A stretch of DNA of 64,000 nucleotides from Actinokineospora auranticolor (GCF_002934265.1 NZ_PTIX01000019.1:84084-148083); one strand, 5' to 3'; positions 16,966-26,955 are shown, counted from the first letter of the stretch. Program-made: numbers and translations. Notes: generated by a model from the sequence alone, not told the origin.

Positions 16966-18408
16966 ATGATTCCCCTGGCTGGACGAGTCTCTGGTGGCCG
17001 ATTGGTCAGCCTGCTGGGCCAGTGGCGGGATCAAGGCGGCCGACAGGGCTCCGCCGCCCTCGCCGCGGGCATCCGCCTGCTGATGTTCGACGGCCAGCTC
17101 CCACCGGGCACCACGCTGCCCGCCGAACGCGAACTGGCCGCCGCCCTCGGCGTGAGCCGGACGCTGGTCGCCGCCGCCTGGGACCTGCTGCGCGACGACG
17201 GCCTGATCGTCAGCAGGCGCGGCTCCGGCTCCCGCACGACCCTCCCCGCCGCGCCCCCGCACACACCCTTCCCCGAACGCAACCAGCCGATCGACTTCGC
17301 CACCGCGGCCCCGGCAGCGCTACCCGGCGTCGGATTGGCCGTAGACGCCGTCCGGGGTGCCTTCGCACTGGAACTGGCCGGACACGGCTACCTGGGCTTC
17401 GGTCTGGACGTTCTCCGCGAACGCCTGGCCGCGCGCTTCACCGTCCGAGGACTGCCGACCACCCCGGACCAGATCCTGGTCGTCAACGGCGCCCACCACG
17501 GCCTCGCGCTCGTCCTCAGCGCCATGACCGGCCCCGGCGACCGTGTGCTCGTAGAGCAGCCCACCTACACAAACGCTCTCGAGACCATCCGCGCCGCGCA
17601 CGTCACCCCCGTGCCGGTCACCATGCCGGAGGAGGGGTGGGACCTGGACGGCATGGAGGCCGTCCTGCGCCAAGCCGCGCCCCGGTTGGCCTACCTCATC
17701 GTGGACTTCCACAACCCGACCGGACGCCGTCTCGACGCCCCCGGCCGTGAACGCTTGGCCGCGCTACTACGGCGCGCACGCACCCACGCGGTCGTAGACG
17801 AAACCCTGGTCGAACTGGACCTCGACGGCGACCCCCTCGACGGCCCACCCCCCATGGCCGCTTTCGCGCCCAACCAGGTCATCACCGTCGGCTCGGCCAG
17901 CAAATCCCACTGGGGCGGGCTGCGGCTGGGGTGGGTCCGGGCGACCGAAGAGGTCATCGGCAGGCTCGCCGCCTCCCGCCGCGCCTTCGACCTCGGCTCG
18001 CCGGTCTTCGAACAGCTGGTGCTCGCCGAGCTCTACGCCGACCCCGAGCCGATGCTGCGGCAGCGCCGCGCGGAGATGGCGCACACCAGGTCCGTGCTGG
18101 TCGACGCCGTGCGCGCGCACTGCCCGGACTGGACGTTCGAGGTGCCGCGCGGCGGGCTGAGCCTGTGGTGCGGGCTGCCCGCGCCGATCGGCACGCGGAT
18201 CGCGGTCGCCGCGCAGAACGTGGGGGTCCGGGTGGCGCCCGCGGCCCGGTTCAGCGTGCACGGCGGGCTGGAGCGCAGGCTGCGGCTGCCGTTCACGTTG
18301 CCGCCGCCGCTGCTCGTGGAGGGCGTGCGGAGGGTCGCGGGCGTGGCCGCCGGGGTCACCGGATCGTCTGGAACGCTCGGTTCCGACGGTCTAATCCCGG
18401 TCGCCTAG
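16966..18408 (+). CDS. MocR-type GntR/aminotransferase-fold transcriptional regulator
   Basis: A 480-residue fusion: an N-terminal winged helix of GntR type (residues about 20-90; LPAERELAAALGVSRTLVAAAWDLLRDDGL) and a C-terminal fold-type-I PLP domain. The PLP lysine is in SASKSHWGGLRLGW, the Asn/Pro motif is DFHNPTGRRL, and VDETLVELD supplies the ring-binding Asp region. Regulators like YczR/GabR/PdxR sense PLP or amines. It is divergent from the YczE-like gene, the usual pairing. The ATG at 16966 or 16954 (adds MIGL) may be used; neither has a clear ribosome site. Confidence 0.87.
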   Translation: MIPLAGRVSGGRLVSLLGQWRDQGGRQGSAALAAGIRLLMFDGQLPPGTTLPAERELAAALGVSRTLVAAAWDLLRDDGLIVSRRGSGSRTTLPAAPPHTPFPERNQPIDFATAAPAALPGVGLAVDAVRGAFALELAGHGYLGFGLDVLRERLAARFTVRGLPTTPDQILVVNGAHHGLALVLSAMTGPGDRVLVEQPTYTNALETIRAAHVTPVPVTMPEEGWDLDGMEAVLRQAAPRLAYLIVDFHNPTGRRLDAPGRERLAALLRRARTHAVVDETLVELDLDGDPLDGPPPMAAFAPNQVITVGSASKSHWGGLRLGWVRATEEVIGRLAASRRAFDLGSPVFEQLVLAELYADPEPMLRQRRAEMAHTRSVLVDAVRAHCPDWTFEVPRGGLSLWCGLPAPIGTRIAVAAQNVGVRVAPAARFSVHGGLERRLRLPFTLPPPLLVEGVRRVAGVAAGVTGSSGTLGSDGLIPVA

Positions 18409-18729
18409 CTGGCTTTACCGGTTCCGAGGCGGTAGAAAGCCAGTGCGCTGGATGGCGTAGAGGTTTGGACCTTTCGCCACCCAGCGCACGTCGGCCTCGG
18501 CGTGCCACCCCGCGCGCCGGCACAGCCCCTCGTTGTGCCGACCGGGTGGACCGAGGGGGAGCCCCGGCGCCGCGGGGGCATCGCGGCGCCGGGGCCAGGT
18601 CCCGATCAGACCGGGCGCGGTCGGCTGATCGGGGTGGGGGAATGGCTCAAAGGGGTATCAGCGCACCTGGGTGCGGTTGTCCGGCGCAAACTGGCCGGTG
18701 TGCGGGCACAGTGGTCCCGCGGAACCCGG
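18409..18729. other. Gap between convergent genes; strong hairpin, possible coding remnants
   Basis: 321 bp between the MocR gene and the secreted-protein gene. Apart from the hairpin at 18561-18595, the minus strand holds two peptide-like stretches in the same frame as the upstream secreted-protein gene, separated by UGA codons: one ending at 18658 (CPHTGQFAPDNRTQVR) and one ending at 18415 (RWVAKGPNLYAIQRTGF). Codon third positions are GC-rich, so a lost C-terminal extension is possible; no start codon supports an independent gene. Confidence 0.4.
18561..18595. terminator. Bidirectional hairpin
   Basis: A perfect 14-bp stem (arm GCCCCGGCGCCGCG) with a 7-nt loop between two convergent genes. 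No T-tract follows. Confidence 0.65.
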
Positions 18730-19581
18730 TCAGTCGGGTGTCGACGTGGGCAGCCCGGCCTCATGACCGGGTGGCTCGACCGCTCTGTCCCCGGCCGCGC
18801 CGAGCGCGAGGGGCGGGATGAGCCGGTGGCGGCCCGTCATCGCGCCGGAGAAGGCGCGCGCGTTGCCGCTGTTGTCGTGCGTGGGCGACGCGGTGCTCGC
18901 AGAGGTCGCCGGGCAGACGGGTGCGGACGGTGCGGTGGGCGATTTCGGTGCCTTTTCCGTACCTGCCTGCGGACCGTCGTCGGGGACGGTCGACGGCACG
19001 GATGGGGCTACCTGCTCGGGCACCGTCAGGTTGGGTCTTTGGGGCGTCGGGGGGACCGTGCGCGGTGCTTTGGCCACTACGGCCTGCCGGACGTGCTTGA
19101 CCGGCTGCTCGACCTTGGGCTCGGGTGCCGGGACCGGCTGGGGCTCGGGCACCTCGACGACGGGAACGACTTCGAGGACTACCTCGACGACTGGGACCGC
19201 GTTGTGCACTGACGCCGACGCGGGCCCGCTGTTGGTCCCGTGGGCCGCTGACTGCTCCGGAGCCGCCTGCATGGTCGCTGCGGCGGGCGATGGCCCGGCG
19301 AGCGTGTAGACAGGCTCTGAGTGCGTTGTGGGTACCAGGTTGTGGATAGCGCTAACCGTGACCGCAGTGACCTTGATGAGCCGGTTGGTCGTAGTACCGA
19401 CAAGTTCTGCCTGTGCGACTACGGCGCTGTCTTGGACCACTGGAATGGGCTGGGTGGTGATGCCGGTGTCGGCGGACGCGGAGTCCGCGGTCAGCACCCC
19501 GATCACCCACGCGACCACCACCAGCCCGGCGGTGACGGCGAACCGGAGCAGCAGGCGCGACGCGTTCGATGTCCGTGCCAC
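18730..19581 (-). CDS. Secreted Ala/Pro/Val-rich hypothetical protein
   Basis: A 283-residue protein of unknown function. The N-terminus has Arg residues, a hydrophobic core (LLLRFAVTAGLVVVAWVIGV) and an Ala-x-Ala-like site in DSASADTG, so it is probably exported. The mature part is low-complexity: Val/Pro/Glu repeats (VPVVEVVLEVVPVVEVPEP), then Pro/Ser/Ala-rich sequence, with no recognisable domain. The GTG at 19581 follows GGTGAG. It is divergent from the subtilase gene; a relation to the protease locus is possible but unproven. Confidence 0.6.
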   Translation of the reverse strand: MARTSNASRLLLRFAVTAGLVVVAWVIGVLTADSASADTGITTQPIPVVQDSAVVAQAELVGTTTNRLIKVTAVTVSAIHNLVPTTHSEPVYTLAGPSPAAATMQAAPEQSAAHGTNSGPASASVHNAVPVVEVVLEVVPVVEVPEPQPVPAPEPKVEQPVKHVRQAVVAKAPRTVPPTPQRPNLTVPEQVAPSVPSTVPDDGPQAGTEKAPKSPTAPSAPVCPATSASTASPTHDNSGNARAFSGAMTGRHRLIPPLALGAAGDRAVEPPGHEAGLPTSTPD

Positions 19582-19749
19582 GTTCTCACCGCCATCCCGG
19601 TTACCTCGTCGAGCCGCCACCGACCGGTGTGACCAGGCCACTATCCAGGACCCGGCCACCCTTGCGCACCCTAACCGCGTGTGTTCCACCCGGAAAGACG
19701 GCGCTCGGTGCCGCGTGAGTAGGCACCACCATGACGATGATCACCGTGT

Positions 19750-21012
19750 GTGGAAACCGCTGGACCGGGTGATTCTGTTGCCGCTTCCGAGCGAGTGCGC
19801 GCGCACGGCGCCACGGTGTCCGTTGTGCACACCGATGAAGCGCTCGGCCGGACGAGTCCACTGTCCCCTCTGGCCGATCGCCACCCGGACCTCCTCCTGC
19901 ACGACAACGGTGGCAACGGCGAGTGCCTGGTCCGTCGCGGCCAACTGGTCGTACCGCGCGCGGACCTGCCCGCCGCGGTGCGCGCGCTCGACCGCTGGAT
20001 CGAATCCGTAGACCCCGCCGAGCACGCCACGCTGCGGTTGCGCGCGGGCGTCGACTGCGTCGAAGTGGCCGCGGACATGGCCGACCGCGTCCCGGTGTCG
20101 GTCAACCACGTCCACACCGTCATGGAGGGCTCGCCGATCCTGCACGGCACCGGTAGGAGCCCTGTACCCGTACCGCTGCCACCGGAGCCACCGCGCGAAG
20201 TGTGGTCACGGCCCGCGACCGTCCTCATGCTCGACACCGGTCTCGACCCGCACCCGTGGTTCGTGGGCCGTCCGTGGTTCGGCCAGTGGGGTCTCGAGGT
20301 GCTGGACGCCGACGGTGACGGGGTGACCGACCGCCAGGCGGGCCACGGCACGTTCGTCGCGGGCGTCCTCCTGCGACACGCCCCGGGCGTCACGCTGCGC
20401 CAGCACCCCGTGCTGTCGTCCCACGGGTTGACCGATGACCGCACGGTCGCGAGCACGTTGCGACGTGCACGTTTCCTCGCGGCGGCCAGGGGAGAGCGGA
20501 TCGACGTCCTCCTGCTGACCGCCGGGTGCCACACCGTCGACGACCGTTGCCCAACGATCCTCAGCCGCGAACTGGCCCACTGGCCGACGGCGGTCGCGGC
20601 CGCGGGCAACTTCGGCACCACGCGCCCCTTCTGGCCCGCCGCCCTGCCGGGGGTCGTCGCGGTGGGCGCATTGTGTCCCGATGGCACGGTGGCTCCCTTC
20701 AGCAACGGGGGTTCCTGGGTCGACCGGTACGCACCAGGGGTGGACGTCGTCAGCTCGCACGTGCGCGTCGAGGGTGACCGGCGGGTCCACGGCGCGGCCC
20801 GGTGGAGCGGCACGTCGTTCGCCGCGCCCCGGGTCGCCGCCGAGTTGGCCCGCTCAGCCGCCGAAGGCGACGAAGCCGAGGTCGCCGTTGGCCAGTTGTG
20901 CCGCGGCGAGGGCGGCACCCGGGTCGAGGCCGTCGGCGAGGTGGTCGTGCAGGTCCCGGACCAGGCGGGCGCAGCGCGCGTCGGGCACCGGGAGGGTGCT
21001 CGCCACGACTGA
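19750..21012 (+). CDS. S8-family (subtilisin-like) serine peptidase, no signal peptide
   Basis: A 420-residue protease with a complete subtilisin triad: Asp162 (VLMLDTG), His199 (AGHGTFVAG) and Ser356 (SGTSFAAPR), plus oxyanion Asn287 (AAAGNFG). The first 150 residues form a non-hydrophobic N-domain; no signal peptide is visible, so it probably acts inside the cell. The GTG at 19750 is the first start after an in-frame stop and lacks a clear ribosome site, so the true start may be downstream. Its last about 53 codons run antisense over the end of the CHAT protease gene. It faces the sigma/CHAT operon and is probably part of the same system. Confidence 0.82.
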   Translation: METAGPGDSVAASERVRAHGATVSVVHTDEALGRTSPLSPLADRHPDLLLHDNGGNGECLVRRGQLVVPRADLPAAVRALDRWIESVDPAEHATLRLRAGVDCVEVAADMADRVPVSVNHVHTVMEGSPILHGTGRSPVPVPLPPEPPREVWSRPATVLMLDTGLDPHPWFVGRPWFGQWGLEVLDADGDGVTDRQAGHGTFVAGVLLRHAPGVTLRQHPVLSSHGLTDDRTVASTLRRARFLAAARGERIDVLLLTAGCHTVDDRCPTILSRELAHWPTAVAAAGNFGTTRPFWPAALPGVVAVGALCPDGTVAPFSNGGSWVDRYAPGVDVVSSHVRVEGDRRVHGAARWSGTSFAAPRVAAELARSAAEGDEAEVAVGQLCRGEGGTRVEAVGEVVVQVPDQAGAARVGHREGARHD

Positions 21013-22968
21013 GCGGGCACCCCGGTCGAGCAGCGCGGCGGGCAGGTCCAGGCCCGACTCGCAGGCCGACAGCACGACCAGGTCCGGTACGCGCAGCAGG
21101 TCGTGGCCGAACAGCGGGCCGTCGGCCAACTCGATGGCGGAGAACAGCGGCGCGTCCGGTCGGTGCGCGCAATGCGCCGCGATGTGCAGCGTGTCGGCGT
21201 CGGCCATGGCGGCGAGAACGGCGGCCACGGTTGCGTCTTGGCCGGTGAGCAGGGTGCCGCCGTGGCGTCGGTGCAGCGCCACCACCTCCGACTCGGCGTG
21301 GTCGAGTCTTGGGCCCGCCACCCAGACCTGATTCATGCGTCTACGGGTGGCGGATTGCGCCTGAAGCCAATGCACGGCCGACGGCGCCACCGTCACCGAT
21401 CTACCCCTCATGCTCGGTAGCGCGGCCCATGGCAGCCGAGTGAGGTTGCGGCTGGGCAGTACCACCAATGGGCGGTCACCGATTGTCTTGCCGACATTGG
21501 CGAAGATGGCCTCGTCCAGCCCTGCCGCTGCCCGGCGCGCGACTGCGCTGTCTCCGGTTGTGGCCGCCAAGAGGAAAGCGCGGTACACGGTGTCGTCGTT
21601 CACCGATCCCAGGTCGTGTAGTCGGAATCGGTGATCGACGATCGAGACCGCCCAGGTTCGTCCGTTGTGGAGGAAGAAGTTCAGGGCGGCCCTATCCGTG
21701 AGTACCTCCGAGAACTCTTCGGGACGCGCAGGGTGCGCGTTGTGCCGTTCCAGTGCCACAACGCCACATGGGGTTGTCCAGTCGCTGGAAGAGTCCGTCC
21801 GCAGCTTGGATAGCGCTACCGGATCCCAGATGGCGCGCGGAGGCGTTGTGGCCACCCGTTGCCGTTCAACCCATCGGAACACCGCACGCGGGCGACCGGT
21901 CGCGAGCGCGACAGCCACACCGGTGTCGGCAAGCTCGGTAGCCCGAGGATCCAGCGTCAGCCCAATCCGGCACGCGGTAAGCGCCGCACGCGGGGTCGAC
22001 GCTATCCGCGCCTGGGCGAGCCAACCGAGCGCCCGCAGTTCCGGCGCCCCGTCGAACCGTTCCCGGGCAACGAGTTCCGGGCGACCGGCGGCGATTCTCA
22101 ATCGAGCGGCGACCACGGGTTGGCAACCTTCAGCGAGCGTGGACGCCTCCGGAACCGCTTCTCCCGACGCGAGGCGCGCGTGCGCGTCCAACGCCAGCGC
22201 CTCCGGGGACGACGTGGCCGCCAACCGAACCGCGGCCCGGGCGCCGCTCGGACGACCCGCGCGCAGCGCGCACCAGCCCTGCGTGAGCACCGCGTCCGCG
22301 TAGCCGGGTGCGCGGCCTGTAGCACCCAACAGCGCGCTCGCCCTGGTCAGCTCGGCATTCGCCTCACGGTGCAGACCGGCGCCGAGCAGGGCCATCGCCC
22401 GGTCGACCACCGCGTCCGGATGGCGCCGCCCGTCGATTCCCGCCTCGGTGTAGAGCGCCAGAGCACCCGCGAAATCACCCGTTTGGGCTGCGACGAACCC
22501 TCGGTTGTGCGTGCACGTCGCGGCCCGCCCGGTCTCGCCGAGTCCACTGTAGAGGGACTGGGCGCGGGCCAGCGCCGCGCCCGCGGTGTCGAACCGACGC
22601 AGGTGGGTCGTGGCAACCCCGAGCGCGACCAGCGCGTTGGCCGCCTCGCGCGGGCGGTCCACCAGCGCGTCGACCGCCGCCTCCAACCGGGGGAGCGCGG
22701 CCGCGTGGTCGCCGTCGTGGCAGAGGAGCACGCCGGTGAGCGCGTCGGCGCGCTCCCGCCACACGGGCCGGGCCGCGGCGATCAGCGCCCGGGCCCGGTC
22801 GGGATTGCCCAGCAGATGGCAGAACCAGGCCAGCGCCAGCCGGGACTCCGCCTCCTCCTCCGGCGCCCCCGCGGCGGCGACAGCGCGCTCGGCGGTGAAC
22901 CGCGCCCGCCGGGTGGACCCGTGTTCATGCAGCTCGACGGCCTCGCCGTGCAACGCGGCCCACGTCAC
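20854..22968 (-). CDS. TPR-CHAT caspase-like protease
   Basis: A 704-residue protein. Residues about 1-370 are Ala/Leu/Arg-rich helical repeats of TPR type (for example AREAANALVALGVATTHLRRF and TCTHNRGFVAAQTGDFAGAL). Residues about 430-704 form a CHAT domain (caspase HetF associated with TPRs) with the expected dyad: His about 599 in LHIAAHC and Cys about 636 in VVLSACESG. CHAT proteins are cysteine proteases activated through their repeat domains. The GTG at 22968 overlaps the stop of the small upstream gene (GTGA), showing coupling. Its 3' end overlaps the convergent subtilase by 159 bp. Confidence 0.85.
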   Translation of the reverse strand: MTWAALHGEAVELHEHGSTRRARFTAERAVAAAGAPEEEAESRLALAWFCHLLGNPDRARALIAAARPVWRERADALTGVLLCHDGDHAAALPRLEAAVDALVDRPREAANALVALGVATTHLRRFDTAGAALARAQSLYSGLGETGRAATCTHNRGFVAAQTGDFAGALALYTEAGIDGRRHPDAVVDRAMALLGAGLHREANAELTRASALLGATGRAPGYADAVLTQGWCALRAGRPSGARAAVRLAATSSPEALALDAHARLASGEAVPEASTLAEGCQPVVAARLRIAAGRPELVARERFDGAPELRALGWLAQARIASTPRAALTACRIGLTLDPRATELADTGVAVALATGRPRAVFRWVERQRVATTPPRAIWDPVALSKLRTDSSSDWTTPCGVVALERHNAHPARPEEFSEVLTDRAALNFFLHNGRTWAVSIVDHRFRLHDLGSVNDDTVYRAFLLAATTGDSAVARRAAAGLDEAIFANVGKTIGDRPLVVLPSRNLTRLPWAALPSMRGRSVTVAPSAVHWLQAQSATRRRMNQVWVAGPRLDHAESEVVALHRRHGGTLLTGQDATVAAVLAAMADADTLHIAAHCAHRPDAPLFSAIELADGPLFGHDLLRVPDLVVLSACESGLDLPAALLDRGARSVVASTLPVPDARCARLVRDLHDHLADGLDPGAALAAAQLANGDLGFVAFGG

Positions 22969-23372
22969 CGCGCACTCCCGCGCAACCAGTCCGAAACCAG
23001 GGGCGCCGCGGCCTCGCGGTGCAGCACCACCCGCACCCGCCCATCCGGGACCGGCGCGTCGAAGCACCCCAGCCCGTCGACCGGCAGCACCTCGGCCCCG
23101 TCCCGCGAGTGGACCTCCGCGTGCGTCACGCCCAGACCCGGCGCGACCAGGCCGGTGATCCGCGGCCCCAGCTCCACCAAGACGTCGTCACCGCGCCACA
23201 CCGCACGTGCCCCGCGCACCGCGACCCCGGCGTGCGCCACGAGCTCCAGCGGCAGCCAGTCGATGCCCAGCAGCGCCCCGGCCGCCACGGCGGCGGCGAA
23301 CACCCGCTCCGGCACGGGATCCGCGCGGTCGAGCAGGTCGGCCAGCTCGGCGAGCAGTTCGGCGTCGGTCAT
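22965..23372 (-). CDS. Small conserved-type protein linking sigma factor and CHAT gene
   Basis: A 135-residue protein of unknown function. The N-terminal part is helical (LLAELADLLDRADPVPERVFAAAVAAGALL) and the rest is predicted beta-rich, ending in VRVVLHREAAAPLVSDWL. The ATG at 23372 overlaps the sigma-factor stop (ATGA) and its own stop overlaps the CHAT start, so all three are translated as one unit. Proteins with a similar N-terminus often sit between a sigma gene and a CHAT gene in actinomycetes (from memory of such loci). An anti-sigma or sensor/adaptor role is speculative. Confidence 0.7.
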   Translation of the reverse strand: MTDAELLAELADLLDRADPVPERVFAAAVAAGALLGIDWLPLELVAHAGVAVRGARAVWRGDDVLVELGPRITGLVAPGLGVTHAEVHSRDGAEVLPVDGLGCFDAPVPDGRVRVVLHREAAAPLVSDWLRGSAR

Positions 23373-23932
23373 CCCACCGCCCCCTCGGGCATGCCCAGCA
23401 GGGCCAGCTTGCGGCGCAGGTCGCCCAGGCACCGACCCCGCGTGCGGCCCACGCTCGCGGGCGAGAGGCCCAGGGCCCGCGCGAGCCGCGGGTAGGTCAG
23501 CTCCGGGGCGAAGGCGAGCAGGCCCAGCAGCTTGCGGCAGCGCTCCGACAGCGCGGTGAGCGCGCTCCACAGCAGATCGTCGCGGTCACTGCGCAGCACC
23601 GCGACCTCCGGCCAACTGTCGTCCGGCGCCAGGTCGAGCTCACCCGGCCGGTCGACGGGCACCTCACGACCACGCCGCTCCAGCACCCGCAGGCACTCCC
23701 GCCGCGCCGTCGTCGCCAGCCACCCGGCCAACCGGTCGGGCATGCGGATGGCCGCGGCGTGCTCGGTCAACGCGATCCACGTGTTCTGACTGACATCGGC
23801 CGCGTCCGCCGCGTCCAGCCGGTGTGCCCGCGCCACCCGCCACACCAGCCGCGAGTACCGCTGCACCAGCGCCCGCCAGGCCTGTTGGTCCCCGGCCACA
23901 GCTCGGCCCAACAACTCCGCTTCCGTCCCCAT
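23369..23932 (-). CDS. ECF-like RNA polymerase sigma factor
   Basis: A 187-residue two-domain sigma factor. Region 2 spans about residues 15-85 (YSRLVWRVARAHRLDAADAADVSQNTWIAL, then DRLAGWLATTARRECLRVL) and region 4 about 115-175 with the helix-turn-helix TYPRLARALGLSPASVGRTRGRCLGDLRRKL. It directs polymerase to a specific promoter set. The ATG at 23932 follows GGAGGAG at short spacing. It is the first gene of the sigma / small protein / CHAT operon. No classical anti-sigma factor with a zinc-binding motif is adjacent. Confidence 0.85.
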   Translation of the reverse strand: MGTEAELLGRAVAGDQQAWRALVQRYSRLVWRVARAHRLDAADAADVSQNTWIALTEHAAAIRMPDRLAGWLATTARRECLRVLERRGREVPVDRPGELDLAPDDSWPEVAVLRSDRDDLLWSALTALSERCRKLLGLLAFAPELTYPRLARALGLSPASVGRTRGRCLGDLRRKLALLGMPEGAVG

Positions 23933-24493
23933 AACTCCTCCTCGCTGAGCCCCCTTCCGCCGCGTCAGACGACGTCGACGGAAAGAGCGCTCCCAGCGCC
24001 CCTCGAAGGAGTGACGACTCGCCCGCTACCGCCCCGTCCCGCGACAACCGGCCGTGCCGGGACCGCGCTTCGCCACGCCGAACCGGACCGTCGCCCGCGA
24101 TGAGTTCGGGGTGCTGGTCGAGGGCAAGTTCGGCGGCGTCGAACCGCGATTTGCCACGCCGATCCGGACCGTCGCCCGTGATCGGTTCGGGTGCGGGTCG
24201 AGGACGACTCCGGCCGTGCCGAACCGCGCTTTGCCACCCAGGTCCGGATCGTTGCCCGTGGTGAGTGTGGGTCGAGGACGAGTCCGGCCGTGCCGGTACC
24301 GCGCTTTGCCACCCCTGATCCGGACCGTTGCCCGTGACGAGCTCGGGGTGCTGGTCGAGGACGGCCGTTGCCGAATCGGCCGCCTCGGTCAGGCGGGCCC
24401 TGTCCGGACTGCCGATCGGCGGCCGCCGGCTCGCGGCGCGGGGGCTCGACAACGCTGTCGGGTAGCGCCTCCTTGCTCGATGGTGGGGCGGGT
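23933..24493. other. Non-coding interval upstream of sigma operon
   Basis: 561 bp between the sigma-factor start and the aminotransferase stop. It is dominated by four imperfect tandem repeats (24048-24372). The remainder shows no gene; the sigma-operon promoter should lie between about 23945 and 24050, but no hexamer pair is convincing. Confidence 0.6.
24048..24372. repeat. Four imperfect tandem repeats of about 73-83 bp
   Basis: Units begin near 24048, 24131, 24210 and 24284. Each contains, in order, a CCGGCCGTGCCG-like start, ACCGCGCTTTGCCAC, TCCGGACCGTTGCCCGTGA and GGGTCGAGGA-like blocks. They are non-coding by codon pattern and differ by small substitutions and gaps. Confidence 0.8.
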
Positions 24494-25660
<1,167 letters not shown>

Positions 25661-25689
25661 GGCTTCGCATCCTCACGGAGAATGGCACC

Positions 25690-26955
25690 GTGGAGCAACT
25701 AGGACCGGTCCCCGGACAGGAGCAGAAGCAGCGGGCGCTGCGGCGGATGAAGCTGGTCGCCCTGGCCTTCCTCGGCGCGGCGACCGCGCTCTTCCTGGCC
25801 ACCACCCTCTGGCAGTCGGCGGGCGCGCCGGGCTGGGTCGGCTACGTCAAGGCCGCCGCCGAGGCGGGCATGGTCGGCGCGCTGGCCGACTGGTTCGCCG
25901 TGACCGCGCTGTTCCGCCGCCCGCTCGGCCTGCCCATCCCGCACACGGCGATCATCCCGACTAAGAAGGACGTGCTGGGCGACAGCCTCGGCGAGTTCGT
26001 CGGCGCCAACTTCCTCTCCGAGGGGGTGGTGCGGGAGCGCCTGCGCCGGATCGGCGTCTCCGCCCGGCTCGGCGCCTGGCTGCGCGAACCGGACAACGCC
26101 GAACGCGTCACCTCCGAGCTGGCCACCGTTGTGCGCGGCGCGGTGACGGTGCTGCGCGACGAGGACGTGCAGGCCGTCGTCGAACAGGCCGTCGTCTCCC
26201 GGGTCATGGCCGTGCCGTGGGGCCCGCCGCTGGGCAAGCTGCTGGAACGCGTCTTCGCCGATGGCTCGCACCACAAGCTGGTCGACGTGATGTGCGACCG
26301 CGGCTACGACTGGGTCAAGGAGAACTACGACCAGGTCATGTCGGTCGTGTCCAACCGCGCGCCGTCCTGGTCGCCGAAGTTCTTCGACTCCCTGGTCGCC
26401 GACAAGGTCTACGGCGAGGTCCTGTCCTTCGCCTGGGCAGTCAAGACCGACGTCAACCACCCCATGCGCCTCGCCCTGGACAAGTTCCTCGGCGAGTTCG
26501 CCGCCGACCTGCAGCACGACCCGAAGGTCATGGCGCGCGCCGAGGAGGTCAAGCACCAGGTCCTGGAGCACCCCGAGGTCAAGACCGTCATCGGCTCGGC
26601 CTGGTCGTCGGCCAAGAAGATGCTCCTCGACGCGGCCGAGGACCCGTCCAGCGAACTGCGCACCCGCGTCCGCGCGGGCCTGACCACCCTGGGCGACCGC
26701 CTGGCCACCGACGAGGCCACCCGCACCAAGGCCGACACCTGGGTCGAGGGCGCCGCTGCCTACCTGGTGCTCAACTACCGCGACGAGATCACCACCCTGA
26801 TCACCGACACGGTCCAGCGCTGGGACGCTGAGGAGACCTCCCGCAAGATCGAACTCCAGGTCGGCCGCGACCTGCAGTTCATCCGGATCAACGGCACCGT
26901 CGTCGGTGCCCTCGCGGGCCTGCTGATCTACACCATCGCCCAACTCATCGCCTGA
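25690..26955 (+). CDS. DUF445 (YjiN-like) membrane-associated protein
   Basis: A 421-residue DUF445 protein. A hydrophobic segment at residues about 20-40 is followed by the family signature GALADWFAVTALFRRPLGLPIPHTAIIP; a long helical region follows, and a C-terminal hydrophobic helix (GTVVGALAGLLIYTIAQLI) probably re-enters the membrane. The function is unknown; relatives affect envelope integrity and spore or stress biology. The GTG at 25690 is 6 nt after GAGAAT, a possible -10 box, and GGAG also lies about 10 nt upstream. It is divergent from the aminotransferase gene. Confidence 0.85.
   Translation: MEQLGPVPGQEQKQRALRRMKLVALAFLGAATALFLATTLWQSAGAPGWVGYVKAAAEAGMVGALADWFAVTALFRRPLGLPIPHTAIIPTKKDVLGDSLGEFVGANFLSEGVVRERLRRIGVSARLGAWLREPDNAERVTSELATVVRGAVTVLRDEDVQAVVEQAVVSRVMAVPWGPPLGKLLERVFADGSHHKLVDVMCDRGYDWVKENYDQVMSVVSNRAPSWSPKFFDSLVADKVYGEVLSFAWAVKTDVNHPMRLALDKFLGEFAADLQHDPKVMARAEEVKHQVLEHPEVKTVIGSAWSSAKKMLLDAAEDPSSELRTRVRAGLTTLGDRLATDEATRTKADTWVEGAAAYLVLNYRDEITTLITDTVQRWDAEETSRKIELQVGRDLQFIRINGTVVGALAGLLIYTIAQLIA

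Noticed and set aside
19601..19744. 47-codon minus-strand frame just upstream of the secreted-protein gene
   Set aside because: Third-position GC is clearly lower than in real neighbouring genes and there is no ribosome site; kept only as a remote possibility.
24048..24372. CRISPR array at the tandem repeats
   Set aside because: The units are 73-83 bp, contiguous and diverged along their whole length, with no short identical repeat separated by unique spacers and no cas genes.
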